A stretch of 64,000 nt of DNA, from assembly GCF_051859025.1 (NCBI RefSeq), contig NZ_JBHYGL010000038.1:218678-282677 (forward strand). The letters run 5' to 3'. Source of the stretch: Falsiroseomonas sp051859025 (GTDB lineage: Bacteria > Pseudomonadota > Alphaproteobacteria > Acetobacterales > Acetobacteraceae). A program made the translations under genes and the position numbers. The notes beneath the pieces were generated by a model. That model was not told the origin of the DNA, made no database searches, and saw nothing but the letters and a program-made list of their open reading frames with translations. The first letter of the stretch is position 1. Each line of letters starts with the position of its first letter. Of this stretch, positions 9,034 to 16,197 are shown piece by piece.

Positions 9034-9729
9034 TCAGGTCGCCGCTTCGGGCTGCATCACGCCGGCGGGCAGCACGACGCGCAGCGCCACGTCGCGATCC
9101 GCGCGAAGGTGCAGGCGCATCAATTGCTCCGCCTCCTCCGCCCTGCCGGAGACCAGCGCATCGATGATGTGCCCGTGTTCCAGCAGCGCACGCTCCACGC
9201 GCCCATGCCGCAGGGTCAGCAGGCCGAAGCGGTGCACCTGGTCGCCGAGCTGGCCCATGAATTGCGACAGGCGCGAATTGCCGGCCAGGCCGATGATCCG
9301 GCTGTGCATGAGGACGGAGAAATCATAGGCCGCGCGCAGCCGCCCCGCCTGCATGTGGGACACCGCTTCCCGGTGATCCGCCCGCAGTGCGTCCGCATCC
9401 GCGGGGCCCATGCGTTCCGCCGCCACGCGCACGGCGAAGCCCTCCAGCTGCTCCCGCAGCTGATAGACCTCCACGATGTCCTGCACGGAGAGTTCGGAGA
9501 CTATGATGCCACGCTGGGGCAGGATGCGTACCAGGCCGCCGCCGGCCAGCTCCCGCAGCGCCTCCCGGATCGGGGTGCGGCTGATGGCGAGTTCATCGGC
9601 AAGCTGGTTCTCGCTCAGCAGCGCGCCGGGGGCGTAGCGGCTGTCCAGGATGCCCTGCTTGATGGCGTCATAGGCCTGTTCGCGAAGGCTGCGCGGAGCC
9701 TCTCCGCCAGCGCCCTTGCCCCGTGTCAT
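9034..9729 (-). CDS. GntR-family transcriptional regulator, FadR/FCD subfamily
   Basis: About 231 residues from the ATG at 9729. The N-terminal winged helix shows LREQAYDAIKQGIL, LSENQLADELAISRTPIREAL and GGGLV, and the C-terminal FCD ligand-binding helices carry RVAAERM, MHSRIIGLAGN and HLRADRDVA. A longer frame from a TTG at 9795 adds 22 residues before MTRGKG; I prefer 9729. It is convergent with the operon ending at 9033 and divergent from the amidohydrolase at 9882. It probably represses one or both in the absence of a carboxylate effector. Candidate sites (TGTATsCCA) lie in the intergenic region and upstream of 12829. Confidence 0.92.
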   Translation of the reverse strand: MTRGKGAGGEAPRSLREQAYDAIKQGILDSRYAPGALLSENQLADELAISRTPIREALRELAGGGLVRILPQRGIIVSELSVQDIVEVYQLREQLEGFAVRVAAERMGPADADALRADHREAVSHMQAGRLRAAYDFSVLMHSRIIGLAGNSRLSQFMGQLGDQVHRFGLLTLRHGRVERALLEHGHIIDALVSGRAEEAEQLMRLHLRADRDVALRVVLPAGVMQPEAAT

Positions 9730-9768
9730 GCTGAATCCGTCTGCCTTGCCCGAGATAGCAGGCCAACA

Positions 9769-9777
9769 TGTATGCCA
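9769..9777. promoter_or_regulatory. Candidate GntR half-site TGTATGCCA
   Basis: TGTATGCCA lies between gntR and the amidohydrolase gene. Nearly the same nonamer recurs at 9836-9844 (TGTATCCCA) and 12891-12899 (TGTATCCAA). FCD-type GntR proteins often bind TTGTAT/ATACCA-like half-sites, so this is a plausible operator element. The assignment is inferred from sequence only. Confidence 0.35.
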
Positions 9778-9783
9778 GATAAT
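9778..9783 (+). promoter_or_regulatory. Possible -10 element (GATAAT) for the amidohydrolase gene
   Basis: GATAAT matches five of six bases of the sigma-70 -10 consensus in otherwise GC-rich DNA and immediately follows the TGTATGCCA motif. No good -35 is seen at 16-18 bases upstream, which would fit an activated or weakly expressed promoter. It would leave a leader of about 90 bases before the ATG at 9882. Confidence 0.3.
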
Positions 9784-9834
9784 GATCGCCTGCAAATCGC
9801 CGAAGGGGTGCCGCCGCGCCCTTGTTCGGCGCGC

Positions 9835-9850
9835 TTGTATCCCAATACCA
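9835..9850. promoter_or_regulatory. Candidate GntR operator, imperfect palindrome TTGTAT-CCCA-ATACCA
   Basis: TTGTAT and ATACCA form an imperfect inverted repeat (five of six positions) with a 4-base spacer, about 31 bases upstream of the amidohydrolase ATG. It includes the nonamer TGTATCCCA shared with two other intergenic sites. The half-sites resemble those of FCD-type GntR regulators. Binding is untested. Confidence 0.35.
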
Positions 9851-9881
9851 TCCCAGAACCCACGCCACGAAGGGACCCCTC

Positions 9882-10760
9882 ATGGCCTATTCCATCGCCG
9901 CCATCGATGCCGTCACCAACTACGAATTCGCCGATCCGGAGCTGGAGCGGAAGGGATGGCAGGAGAGCTTCATCCGCGGCAAGATCGGTGCCGAGGAATC
10001 CCGCATCAAGGGCCTGACGCCGGAAGCCTTCATCGAGAAGATGGACCGCGCCGGCGTGGAGCATTGCTTCCTCCTCGCCATCAAGGCCGGCAGCGCGCTC
10101 AACACCATCAATCGCCGCGTGCCGTATGAGAAGGTGGCGGAGATGGTGCGCCGCTACCCCACGCGCTTCAGCGCGCTGGCCGGCGTCGATCCCACGGAAG
10201 GCATGCGGGGCCTCAGGGAACTCGAATACGCGGTGAAGGAACTCGGCTTCATCGGGGCGCATCTCTATCCCCATTGGTTCGAGATGGCGCCCGACCATGC
10301 GCGCTACTACCCGATCTATGCGAAATGCTGCGAGCTCGACATCCCGATCCAGATGCAGATCGGCCATTGCCTCCGCTACTCGGAGGAGCGCCCGCTGAAG
10401 AGCGTCGGCCGCCCCATCACGCTCGACACCATCGCGTGCGATTTCCCCGAGCTGAAGCTCGTCGGCATCCATATCGGCTGGCCGTGGACGGAGGAGATGA
10501 TCGCCGTCGCCTACAAGCATCCCAATGTCTATATCGGCACGGATGCCTATGCGCCGAAGCACTGGGACGAGAAGTTCGTGCGCTACATGAACAGCTTCGG
10601 CCAGGACAAGGTGATCTTCGGCACCGACTATCCGGTGATCGATCTGGAGCGCGCGCGCGTGGAGTTCGAGGCGCTGGGCCTGCGCGAGGTCGCGAAGCGC
10701 AAGGTGCTCCGCGACAACGCGATCAGGCTCTACGGGCTGAAGCTGCCCCTCTCAGAGTAG
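9882..10760 (+). CDS. Amidohydrolase_2 (ACMSD-like) family protein, paralogue of 1713-2612, no HxH
   Basis: 292 residues aligning end to end with the protein at 1713-2612: same HLYPHW (127-132), QIGHCL, GRPITLDTIA, GIHIG, DAYAPKHW and FGTDYPVID segments. The N-terminal strand reads AIDAVTNYEF where the family has IDxHxH. It stands alone on the + strand, divergent from gntR, and is convergent with the dihydropyrimidinase-like gene, whose 3' end overlaps it by nine bases. Start ATG at 9882 follows AAGGG about 10 bases upstream. It is probably a paralogous enzyme for a related substrate, or a second subunit. Confidence 0.85.
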   Translation: MAYSIAAIDAVTNYEFADPELERKGWQESFIRGKIGAEESRIKGLTPEAFIEKMDRAGVEHCFLLAIKAGSALNTINRRVPYEKVAEMVRRYPTRFSALAGVDPTEGMRGLRELEYAVKELGFIGAHLYPHWFEMAPDHARYYPIYAKCCELDIPIQMQIGHCLRYSEERPLKSVGRPITLDTIACDFPELKLVGIHIGWPWTEEMIAVAYKHPNVYIGTDAYAPKHWDEKFVRYMNSFGQDKVIFGTDYPVIDLERARVEFEALGLREVAKRKVLRDNAIRLYGLKLPLSE

Positions 10761-12140
10761 CGAGCGCGGCACGTAGCGCCCGCTGCCCACGGCCGTGTCG
10801 TCCAGCGCGCCATCGCGCATGACGGCACGGCCGCGCACGACCGTGTGCACCACCTTGCCGGTCAGCACCTGGCCCTCATAGATCGAATAGCCGGCGGAGG
10901 AGAGCACGCCCTCCCGCGTCACGGTCCAGCGCCGGCCGGGATCGACGATCGCGAAATCCGCGTCCATGCCGGGCGCGATCGCACCCTTGCGATGCAGGCC
11001 CATCGCCTTCGCCGGATTGGTGGCGACGAGTTCGACGATCCGCGCCAGGCTCAGCCCACGCTTCATGTGCCCCTCGCTCAGCAGCACGGGCAGCATCGTC
11101 TCCATCCCCGGGCAGCCTGGCGAGGCAGCCCAGATGCCGCCCTCCTTGCCCGAGAGGTCGCGATGCACATGGTCGGTGGCCACGGTGTCGATGCTGCCAT
11201 CGAACAGCCCGTGCCACAGCGCCTCCCGGTCCGCTTCCTCGCGCAGCGGCGGGTTGATCTTGCCGATCACGCCGCCCTCCCACGTCACGTCATGCGTGAG
11301 GTAGTGCGGGCAGGTTTCCACCCAGACCTTGCCGCCCATCGCCCGCCCGCGCTTCGCCGCCTCCAGCGCCTCGGCGGAGGAGGTGTGCACGATATAGAGC
11401 GGCGCGCCCGCCTCCTGCGCCACCAGCGCCGCGCGCTGCACGGCATCGGCCTCCACGAAGGGGGGGCGGGATGCGTTCCAACTCGCGAGCCCACCCTGGC
11501 CCTCGGGGTCCTGCGCCATGATCTGCTTGCGGCGCACCCAGGCGAGCTCGATCGTCTCGGGATGCGGGCAGACCATGCCGCCATGCGCGGCCACGGTCTC
11601 GCACAGCCGCAGCAGGAAGCCGTCATCGATATCCGGCAGGCCGAGGCGCTTGCCCTCACCGCCGCGGTTGTTCATGAAGATCTTGAAGCTGGGCGCGCCG
11701 AACTCCTCGACATAGCGCTTGATGCCCGCGAGCTGCGCCTCGGTCGAGATGATGGGGTGGTAGCCGAAATCGATGCGCGATCCGGCCTCCGTCACCGCAA
11801 TCACCTCGTCCCAGAAATCCTCGAAGGGATCGGTGGCCATGAGGTAGGGGATGAAGCAGGTGATGCCGCCGGCGGCCGCCGCCGCGCTTTCCTGCGCCGC
11901 ATCGCCCGGCACGCGCGGGCGGCTGATGTCCTTGCCATGGCCGAGATGCAGATGCACGTCGATGGCGCCCGGCATCACGACGAGACCGGAGACGTTCCAC
12001 TCCTCCGCCGCTTCCGCCGCAGCGCCACGCGCGAGGATGGCGGCGATGCGCCCATCCTTGACCGCGATCTCGCAGGTGGTGGGGCCAAGGCCCGGCAGCA
12101 CGGCGCTGCCGCCGCGCAGAAGCAGATCGTAGCGCATCAT
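10752..12140 (-). CDS. Dihydropyrimidinase/hydantoinase/dihydroorotase-like cyclic amidohydrolase
   Basis: 462 residues of the urease-related amidohydrolase superfamily. The metal-binding HxH is in DVHLHLG (63-65), the carboxylated Lys candidate is K153 in FKIFMNN, further ligands are the His in CPHPE and in YIVHTSS, and the catalytic Asp is in ATDHVH. All key ligands are present, unlike in the two ACMSD-like proteins nearby. It should open a cyclic amide such as a hydantoin, dihydropyrimidine or allantoin-type ring. Its ATG overlaps the stop of the isochorismatase-like gene (ATGA), and together they form a two-step C-N hydrolysis operon. The exact substrate is unknown. Confidence 0.88.
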   Translation of the reverse strand: MMRYDLLLRGGSAVLPGLGPTTCEIAVKDGRIAAILARGAAAEAAEEWNVSGLVVMPGAIDVHLHLGHGKDISRPRVPGDAAQESAAAAAGGITCFIPYLMATDPFEDFWDEVIAVTEAGSRIDFGYHPIISTEAQLAGIKRYVEEFGAPSFKIFMNNRGGEGKRLGLPDIDDGFLLRLCETVAAHGGMVCPHPETIELAWVRRKQIMAQDPEGQGGLASWNASRPPFVEADAVQRAALVAQEAGAPLYIVHTSSAEALEAAKRGRAMGGKVWVETCPHYLTHDVTWEGGVIGKINPPLREEADREALWHGLFDGSIDTVATDHVHRDLSGKEGGIWAASPGCPGMETMLPVLLSEGHMKRGLSLARIVELVATNPAKAMGLHRKGAIAPGMDADFAIVDPGRRWTVTREGVLSSAGYSIYEGQVLTGKVVHTVVRGRAVMRDGALDDTAVGSGRYVPRSLL

Positions 12141-12829
12141 GCTTCGTCCCGCGGCGCCAGCTGGCCGAGTGCGGCGACCGCTTCCTCCGTCGTCATCACA
12201 TCCGCATATTTCGCGGCCATGTCGAACAGGTTGACCGCGTGGGATGTCGCGCTGCGGTCATAGACCGCGTCCTGCGGGACGACGACGCGCCAGTTATAGG
12301 CGAAGGCGTCGACGACGGAGCCGCGCACGCAGCCGCTCGTCGTGCAGCCCGTCACCACCAGCGTATCGACGCCGAGGTCGACCAGGTAGCTGGCCAGCGG
12401 GGTGCCGAAGAAGGCGCTGGGATGCTTCTTCGGCAGCAGGATGTCGCCGTCACGCGGCGCGACTTCCGCGACGAAGTCGTAGCTGTCCCGCGGCACCGTC
12501 ATCAGCGCCGGCACCTTGGCCGCCAGGCGCCCCGTGTCGAAGCTCTCCTTGGGCGAGACATGGGGGTAGAGGACGGGCCACCCCTTCTCCCGGAACAGCG
12601 CCAGCAGTGCCTGGATGCGCGCGACGGCGGCCCAGCCGACCTCGCCGCAACTCGTGGGGTATTCCTTGATCGCGTCCCAGAACGGCATGGGCTTCGTGCC
12701 GACGGTGCGATACTGCACATCGATGATCAGCAGCGCGGGCCGCCGCCCGAGGCCCGAGCGCCGCCCGAATCCGGCGGCGCCATAGGCACGTTGTTCTTCC
12801 TCGGAGATGATTCCATCCCAGGGCTTCAT
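12137..12829 (-). CDS. Isochorismatase-family cysteine hydrolase (N-carbamoylsarcosine amidase/ureidoacrylate-hydrolase-like)
   Basis: 230 residues. The catalytic triad of the family is visible: Asp37 in LLIIDVQ, Lys in LLPKKHPSAF (134/135) and Cys167 in TTSGCVRGS. Such enzymes hydrolyse carbamoyl or amide groups (N-carbamoylsarcosine, ureidoacrylate, nicotinamide, maleamate). Being first in an operon with a cyclic amidohydrolase, it most likely releases ammonia/CO2 from the ring-opened N-carbamoyl product. A TGTATCCAA motif shared with the gntR region lies about 60 bases upstream of the start. Confidence 0.9.
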   Translation of the reverse strand: MKPWDGIISEEEQRAYGAAGFGRRSGLGRRPALLIIDVQYRTVGTKPMPFWDAIKEYPTSCGEVGWAAVARIQALLALFREKGWPVLYPHVSPKESFDTGRLAAKVPALMTVPRDSYDFVAEVAPRDGDILLPKKHPSAFFGTPLASYLVDLGVDTLVVTGCTTSGCVRGSVVDAFAYNWRVVVPQDAVYDRSATSHAVNLFDMAAKYADVMTTEEAVAALGQLAPRDEA

Positions 12830-12890
12830 GCGACTCAGTCCGGTTGTTCCTCGCCACGAACGCTAGATCATCGGTTGCAGACACACAAGA

Positions 12891-12899
12891 TGTATCCAA
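12891..12899. promoter_or_regulatory. Candidate GntR-linked site TGTATCCAA
   Basis: The third occurrence of the TGTAT(G/C)C(C/A)A nonamer, upstream of the isochorismatase/dihydropyrimidinase operon. Its resemblance to the two copies at the gntR locus suggests that operon may be part of the same regulon. This is inference from three short matches only. Confidence 0.25.
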
Positions 12900-12911
12900 G
12901 TCCCGGGGGTA

Positions 12912-12934
12912 GGGGGGCGCCGAAGCGCCGCCCC
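12912..12934 (-). terminator. Strong hairpin after the sugar operon, UUCG tetraloop
   Basis: On the - strand: GGGG-C-GGCGC, loop TTCG, GCGCC-CCCC, i.e. five plus four paired bases with a one-base bulge and the very stable C(UUCG)G loop. It begins four bases after the stop of the epimerase-like gene, so it probably ends the 20343-12938 operon. There is no clear U-tract, so Rho-independent termination is likely but not certain. Confidence 0.55.
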
Positions 12935-12937
12935 GTC

Positions 12938-13774
12938 TCAGCGCGCCGCCCAGCCCGATTTCGCCAGGATGTCGTGGCTCACGCGGATATCGCCATCCGG
13001 ATCGGCGCCTGGTGTCAACGCATCGGTGATGATCTCCAGCACCGTCAGCCCCTGGTAGCCGATCTCCTTCAGCGCCGCCGCTGCCGCAGCCGGTTCCACG
13101 ATCCCGGTGCCGAGCCGTTCATGCTTGAACACGGCATAGCCGCTGTCGGAGATGTGGACGTTCTTGATCCGCTTGCCGAGCAGCCGGATCGCGGCGGGGA
13201 CGTCTTCCTTGATGTAGGCGCTGTTGCAGACGTCGAAGTTGATCCCGACTTCCGGCCCGATCTCCTCCGCCACCGCCAGCATGTCGGCGGCCTTGGGCAG
13301 GAAGGTGAAGGGGACATTCTCCAGGATGATCTCGACGCCGGAACCCTTCGCGAAATCCACGAGTTCGCGCATGCCCTCGATGAACCAGGCCCGCATCCAG
13401 GGCACGGGCGGATCGATCAGGGAGTTCACGGGACCGGGGATCGCGCAGACATAGGGGCAGCCCCAATCGGCCGCGAGGTCGATGGCTTCCCGGTACCGGT
13501 CCAGCGTGTAGCGCCGCATCTTCGCGCAGACGCTGTTCGGGTTATTGTCGAGCAGCGGATAGCAGAAGGACGTGATGGCGGAACCGCTGTCGTCGAGCCA
13601 GGACTTGTATTCGCGCCGCTTCGCGGGCGTGAGTTCGGAGGGCCAGCAATGCGGCGGGAAGATCATCATCTCGAAGGCGCGATAGCCCTGCGCGTGCAGG
13701 TGCTTCAGTGCGCCGAGGCCATCATGCGAATAGAGGAACGGGAAGGTCGAGGTGGCAACGCGAAGATCGGCCAT
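12938..13774 (-). CDS. Sugar phosphate isomerase/epimerase-like TIM barrel (AP endonuclease 2 family)
   Basis: 278 residues from ATG 13774, with GAGGAG five to ten bases upstream. The sequence fits the xylose-isomerase-like TIM barrel family: ATSTFPF at the start, EIILENVPF with a metal-ligand Glu, INFDVCNSAY, VHISDSG, and a terminal Glu in LTVLEII. These enzymes isomerise or epimerise ketoses, inosose or hydroxypyruvate-type substrates using a divalent metal. It is the last gene of the sugar ABC operon, 11 bases after the SDR, and probably handles the transported sugar or its keto derivative. The longer open frame reaching 14293 overlaps the SDR gene and is not used. Confidence 0.85.
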   Translation of the reverse strand: MADLRVATSTFPFLYSHDGLGALKHLHAQGYRAFEMMIFPPHCWPSELTPAKRREYKSWLDDSGSAITSFCYPLLDNNPNSVCAKMRRYTLDRYREAIDLAADWGCPYVCAIPGPVNSLIDPPVPWMRAWFIEGMRELVDFAKGSGVEIILENVPFTFLPKAADMLAVAEEIGPEVGINFDVCNSAYIKEDVPAAIRLLGKRIKNVHISDSGYAVFKHERLGTGIVEPAAAAAALKEIGYQGLTVLEIITDALTPGADPDGDIRVSHDILAKSGWAAR

Positions 13775-13785
13775 GCTGGGCTCCT

Positions 13786-14511
13786 CTAGAGGCTGTGTTC
13801 GGATCGGGTGTTGACGATGAGTTCGGCGATGGTCGCGGTATCCGGCAGCCGCAGCAGCAGCGAGACGATCTCCGCGATCGTGGCCGGTGACAGGCGATTC
13901 GCGGAAATCCCAGGCAGGCCGGCCAGCAATTCCGTATCGATGGCGCCGGGACACAGCGCCGTGACGCGCACGCCTTCCTCCCACCCCGCCAGCTTCGTCG
14001 CCTGGCTGAGCGCCACCAGCGCGTGCTTGCTCATGGCATAGCCGATGGAGACTGAGGCATCGCGGATGCGCTTGCCATCGGTGGAGGCGATGTTCACCAC
14101 CCGCCCATGCCCCGCCGCGCGCAGATGCGGCAGCGCGCGCTTCGTCGCACGGAAGGGCGACTTGACATTGACGGTCCAGAGCTCGTCGAGCTCTTCCTCG
14201 CCGCCCTCGTCCCAGGTCACGCGGCGCAGGATACCGGCATTGTTGATGAGGCCATCGAGGCGCCCATGCGTCGCGGCCGCGGCCTCGATCCACGCCTCCG
14301 CCGTCGCGGGCTTCATCGCGTCATAGGCGTGAAAACTTGCGCGTTCCGTGAAGCCGAGCCGCGCACGCGCCGCAGCGGGATCGCGCACGCCGAGGGCCAG
14401 CGTATAGCCCTCCCCATGCAGCTTGTGCGCGATGGCGGCGCCGAGGCCGCGCGAGGCCCCGGAGATGGCGATGACGCGGCCCGTGGCGGGGATCAGTTCC
14501 GCGTCACGCAT
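13786..14511 (-). CDS. Short-chain dehydrogenase/reductase (SDR) with intact active site
   Basis: 241 residues. The NAD(P) motif is SGASRGLG near 17-24, with NNAG, the catalytic Ser in NIAST and a complete Y-A-M-S-K. It should oxidise or reduce a hydroxyl/keto group of a sugar or sugar acid. It lies between another SDR and the epimerase-like gene, with a gap of two bases to the upstream gene. Its place in the sugar-transporter operon suggests it acts on the transported sugar or a keto-sugar intermediate. Confidence 0.9.
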   Translation of the reverse strand: MRDAELIPATGRVIAISGASRGLGAAIAHKLHGEGYTLALGVRDPAAARARLGFTERASFHAYDAMKPATAEAWIEAAAATHGRLDGLINNAGILRRVTWDEGGEEELDELWTVNVKSPFRATKRALPHLRAAGHGRVVNIASTDGKRIRDASVSIGYAMSKHALVALSQATKLAGWEEGVRVTALCPGAIDTELLAGLPGISANRLSPATIAEIVSLLLRLPDTATIAELIVNTRSEHSL

Positions 14512-14513
14512 GG

Positions 14514-15296
14514 TCAGAACAGGCCCTGATAGACGCCGCCATCATTGACGATGTTCTGCGCTGACATGAACCCCGCCTGTGCGCTGCAGAGATAGGCGAC
14601 CAGGTCGCCGCATTCCGAGGGATGCGCGAAGCGGCCCGCTGGGCAGCCATTGATGCGGTCCTCGACCATGGCTTCATAGGTCGTCCCGCGCCGCGCGGCA
14701 TGGCCGTGCAGGTTGGTGCGCAGCGCATCCGTGTCGAACAGCCCCGGGCACACCGTGTTCACGGTGACGTTGTGCGGCAGCAATTCCCGCGCGATCGAGC
14801 CGATGGCGCCGGACAGCGCGACGCGCGCGGCATGCGAATGCGCGAAGCCCACCTGGGGGAACTTGATGAAGCTGACGGAGATGCTGACCACGCGGCCGAA
14901 CTTGCGATCGCACATGCCGGGCGTGACGCGGCGGATCAACTCCATCGAGGAGTAGAAATGCACGTCCCACCAGCGCAACCATTCGTCGCGCTCCCAGGCC
15001 CGGAAATCGCCGGGCACCTGGCGGACGCCGGGATTGCAGACCAGGATATCCGGCGCCGGGCAGGCGGCCAGGATCGCGTCCCGACCTTCCGGCGTGTTCA
15101 CATCCACCGCCACCGTCTGCACGGTGACGCCCGTATCGCGTCGCAGCGCTTCCGCTGCCTCATCCAGCGCTTCCTGGCCCCGCGCGACGATGGTGACGTT
15201 CGCACCCTCCTGCGCCAATGACCGCGCGCAGGCCTCGCCCAATCCCCTGCTGCCACCGCAGACGATCGCGTGCCGCCCCCTGATGCCGAGATCCAT
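14514..15296 (-). CDS. SDR-family protein with altered active site (no Tyr, Lys to Arg)
   Basis: 260 residues. The cofactor motif is CGGSRGLG and the motif before the active site is GRVVSISVSF. The region where YxxxK should follow reads GFAHSHAARVAL: the Tyr position is Ser (or His if shifted by one) and the Lys is Arg. A full SDR fold continues to NTVCPGLFDTD. Related non-canonical SDRs are common among sugar-acid and aldolase operons, but their reaction is not settled. The gene starts one base from the stop of the DHDPS-like gene. Oxidoreductase function is assumed from fold only. Confidence 0.85.
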   Translation of the reverse strand: MDLGIRGRHAIVCGGSRGLGEACARSLAQEGANVTIVARGQEALDEAAEALRRDTGVTVQTVAVDVNTPEGRDAILAACPAPDILVCNPGVRQVPGDFRAWERDEWLRWWDVHFYSSMELIRRVTPGMCDRKFGRVVSISVSFIKFPQVGFAHSHAARVALSGAIGSIARELLPHNVTVNTVCPGLFDTDALRTNLHGHAARRGTTYEAMVEDRINGCPAGRFAHPSECGDLVAYLCSAQAGFMSAQNIVNDGGVYQGLF

Positions 15297-15297
15297 G

Positions 15298-16197
15298 TCA
15301 GAGCAGCCCCATATCCTTGAGACCTGTGCGCAGGCCTTCGAGCGGTGCGCCAGCCAGCGCGCGCAGCGGCGGCCGCGGCGTGCCGCCCCCGGCGAAGCCC
15401 ATCATGTCCATCGCCGCCTTGGTGGCGGGGTAGAGGGTGCGGCCACCGCTGGTGAAGAGGTCCGTGAGCTTGCGCCCCGTTTCCTGCAACTCAGCGGCAT
15501 CGCTGCGCCCGTCGCGCGCGGCGTAGTAGAGGTCGAGGCAGCCGGTCCAGACATTCGGGAAGCAATCGACCGTGCCATCGGCACCCAGCGCCACGGCCGG
15601 CACGCCGAAGACGGAGGAGGGGCCGCAGAACACCCGAAGCCGGTCCTTCACCGCCAGCATGGTGCTGTAGAAGTTGTTCCAGTCGCCGGAGGATTCCTTG
15701 ATGGCGACGACCTTCTCCAGATCGGCCAGGCGATCCGCCAGCGCCGGGGAGATCGCGTTCACCGCATTGCCGGGGATGTTGTAGACCACCATCGGCAGGT
15801 CGATCGCGTCAGAGACCGCCTTGTAATGGGCGAAGATCTCGTCATCCGTCAGCTTCACGAAATAGGGCGGCAGCACCAGCACCGCATCGGCGCCGACCTG
15901 CTTCGCATGCTTCGCGAGCGCGATGGTATCGGCTTCGCCCACGCAGCCCGTGCCGACGATGACGGTCCCGCGGCCCGCCGTGGCGGCCACGGCCTCGGCA
16001 TACAGCGCCTTCCGTTCCTCCATCGCCAGCGCCCAGAATTCGCCGGTGCAGCCGCAGGCGACGATGCCGGTGGCGCCGGCATCCAGCATGCGCGTGACAT
16101 TGGCGCGGAAGCCCGCATTGTCCACGCGCCCCGCCGCATCGAAGGGCGTCGTCAGCGCCGGCATGGGGCCCGACCAGGCGACGTCATCGCGGTTCAT
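15298..16197 (-). CDS. Dihydrodipicolinate synthase/N-acetylneuraminate lyase family aldolase or dehydratase
   Basis: 299 residues. The family block GCTGEFW lies at 49-55, Tyr139 in VVYNIPGN and the Schiff-base Lys167 in VVAIKESSGD. Members include 2-keto-3-deoxy-sugar-acid aldolases, 5-dehydro-4-deoxyglucarate dehydratase and DapA. In an operon with a UgpC-type sugar transporter and two SDRs, a role in cleaving or dehydrating a 2-keto-3-deoxy acid is more likely than lysine synthesis. Its start ATG overlaps the ABC ATPase stop by one base. Confidence 0.9.
   Translation of the reverse strand: MNRDDVAWSGPMPALTTPFDAAGRVDNAGFRANVTRMLDAGATGIVACGCTGEFWALAMEERKALYAEAVAATAGRGTVIVGTGCVGEADTIALAKHAKQVGADAVLVLPPYFVKLTDDEIFAHYKAVSDAIDLPMVVYNIPGNAVNAISPALADRLADLEKVVAIKESSGDWNNFYSTMLAVKDRLRVFCGPSSVFGVPAVALGADGTVDCFPNVWTGCLDLYYAARDGRSDAAELQETGRKLTDLFTSGGRTLYPATKAAMDMMGFAGGGTPRPPLRALAGAPLEGLRTGLKDMGLL

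Noticed and set aside
9729..9795. 22-residue N-terminal extension of the GntR protein from TTG
   Set aside because: The extension is not typical of the family, overlaps the candidate operator region and starts with a rare TTG.
15298..16197. Lysine biosynthesis dapA
   Set aside because: It is embedded in a sugar ABC operon with SDRs and an epimerase-like gene, which fits a keto-deoxy-acid aldolase/dehydratase.
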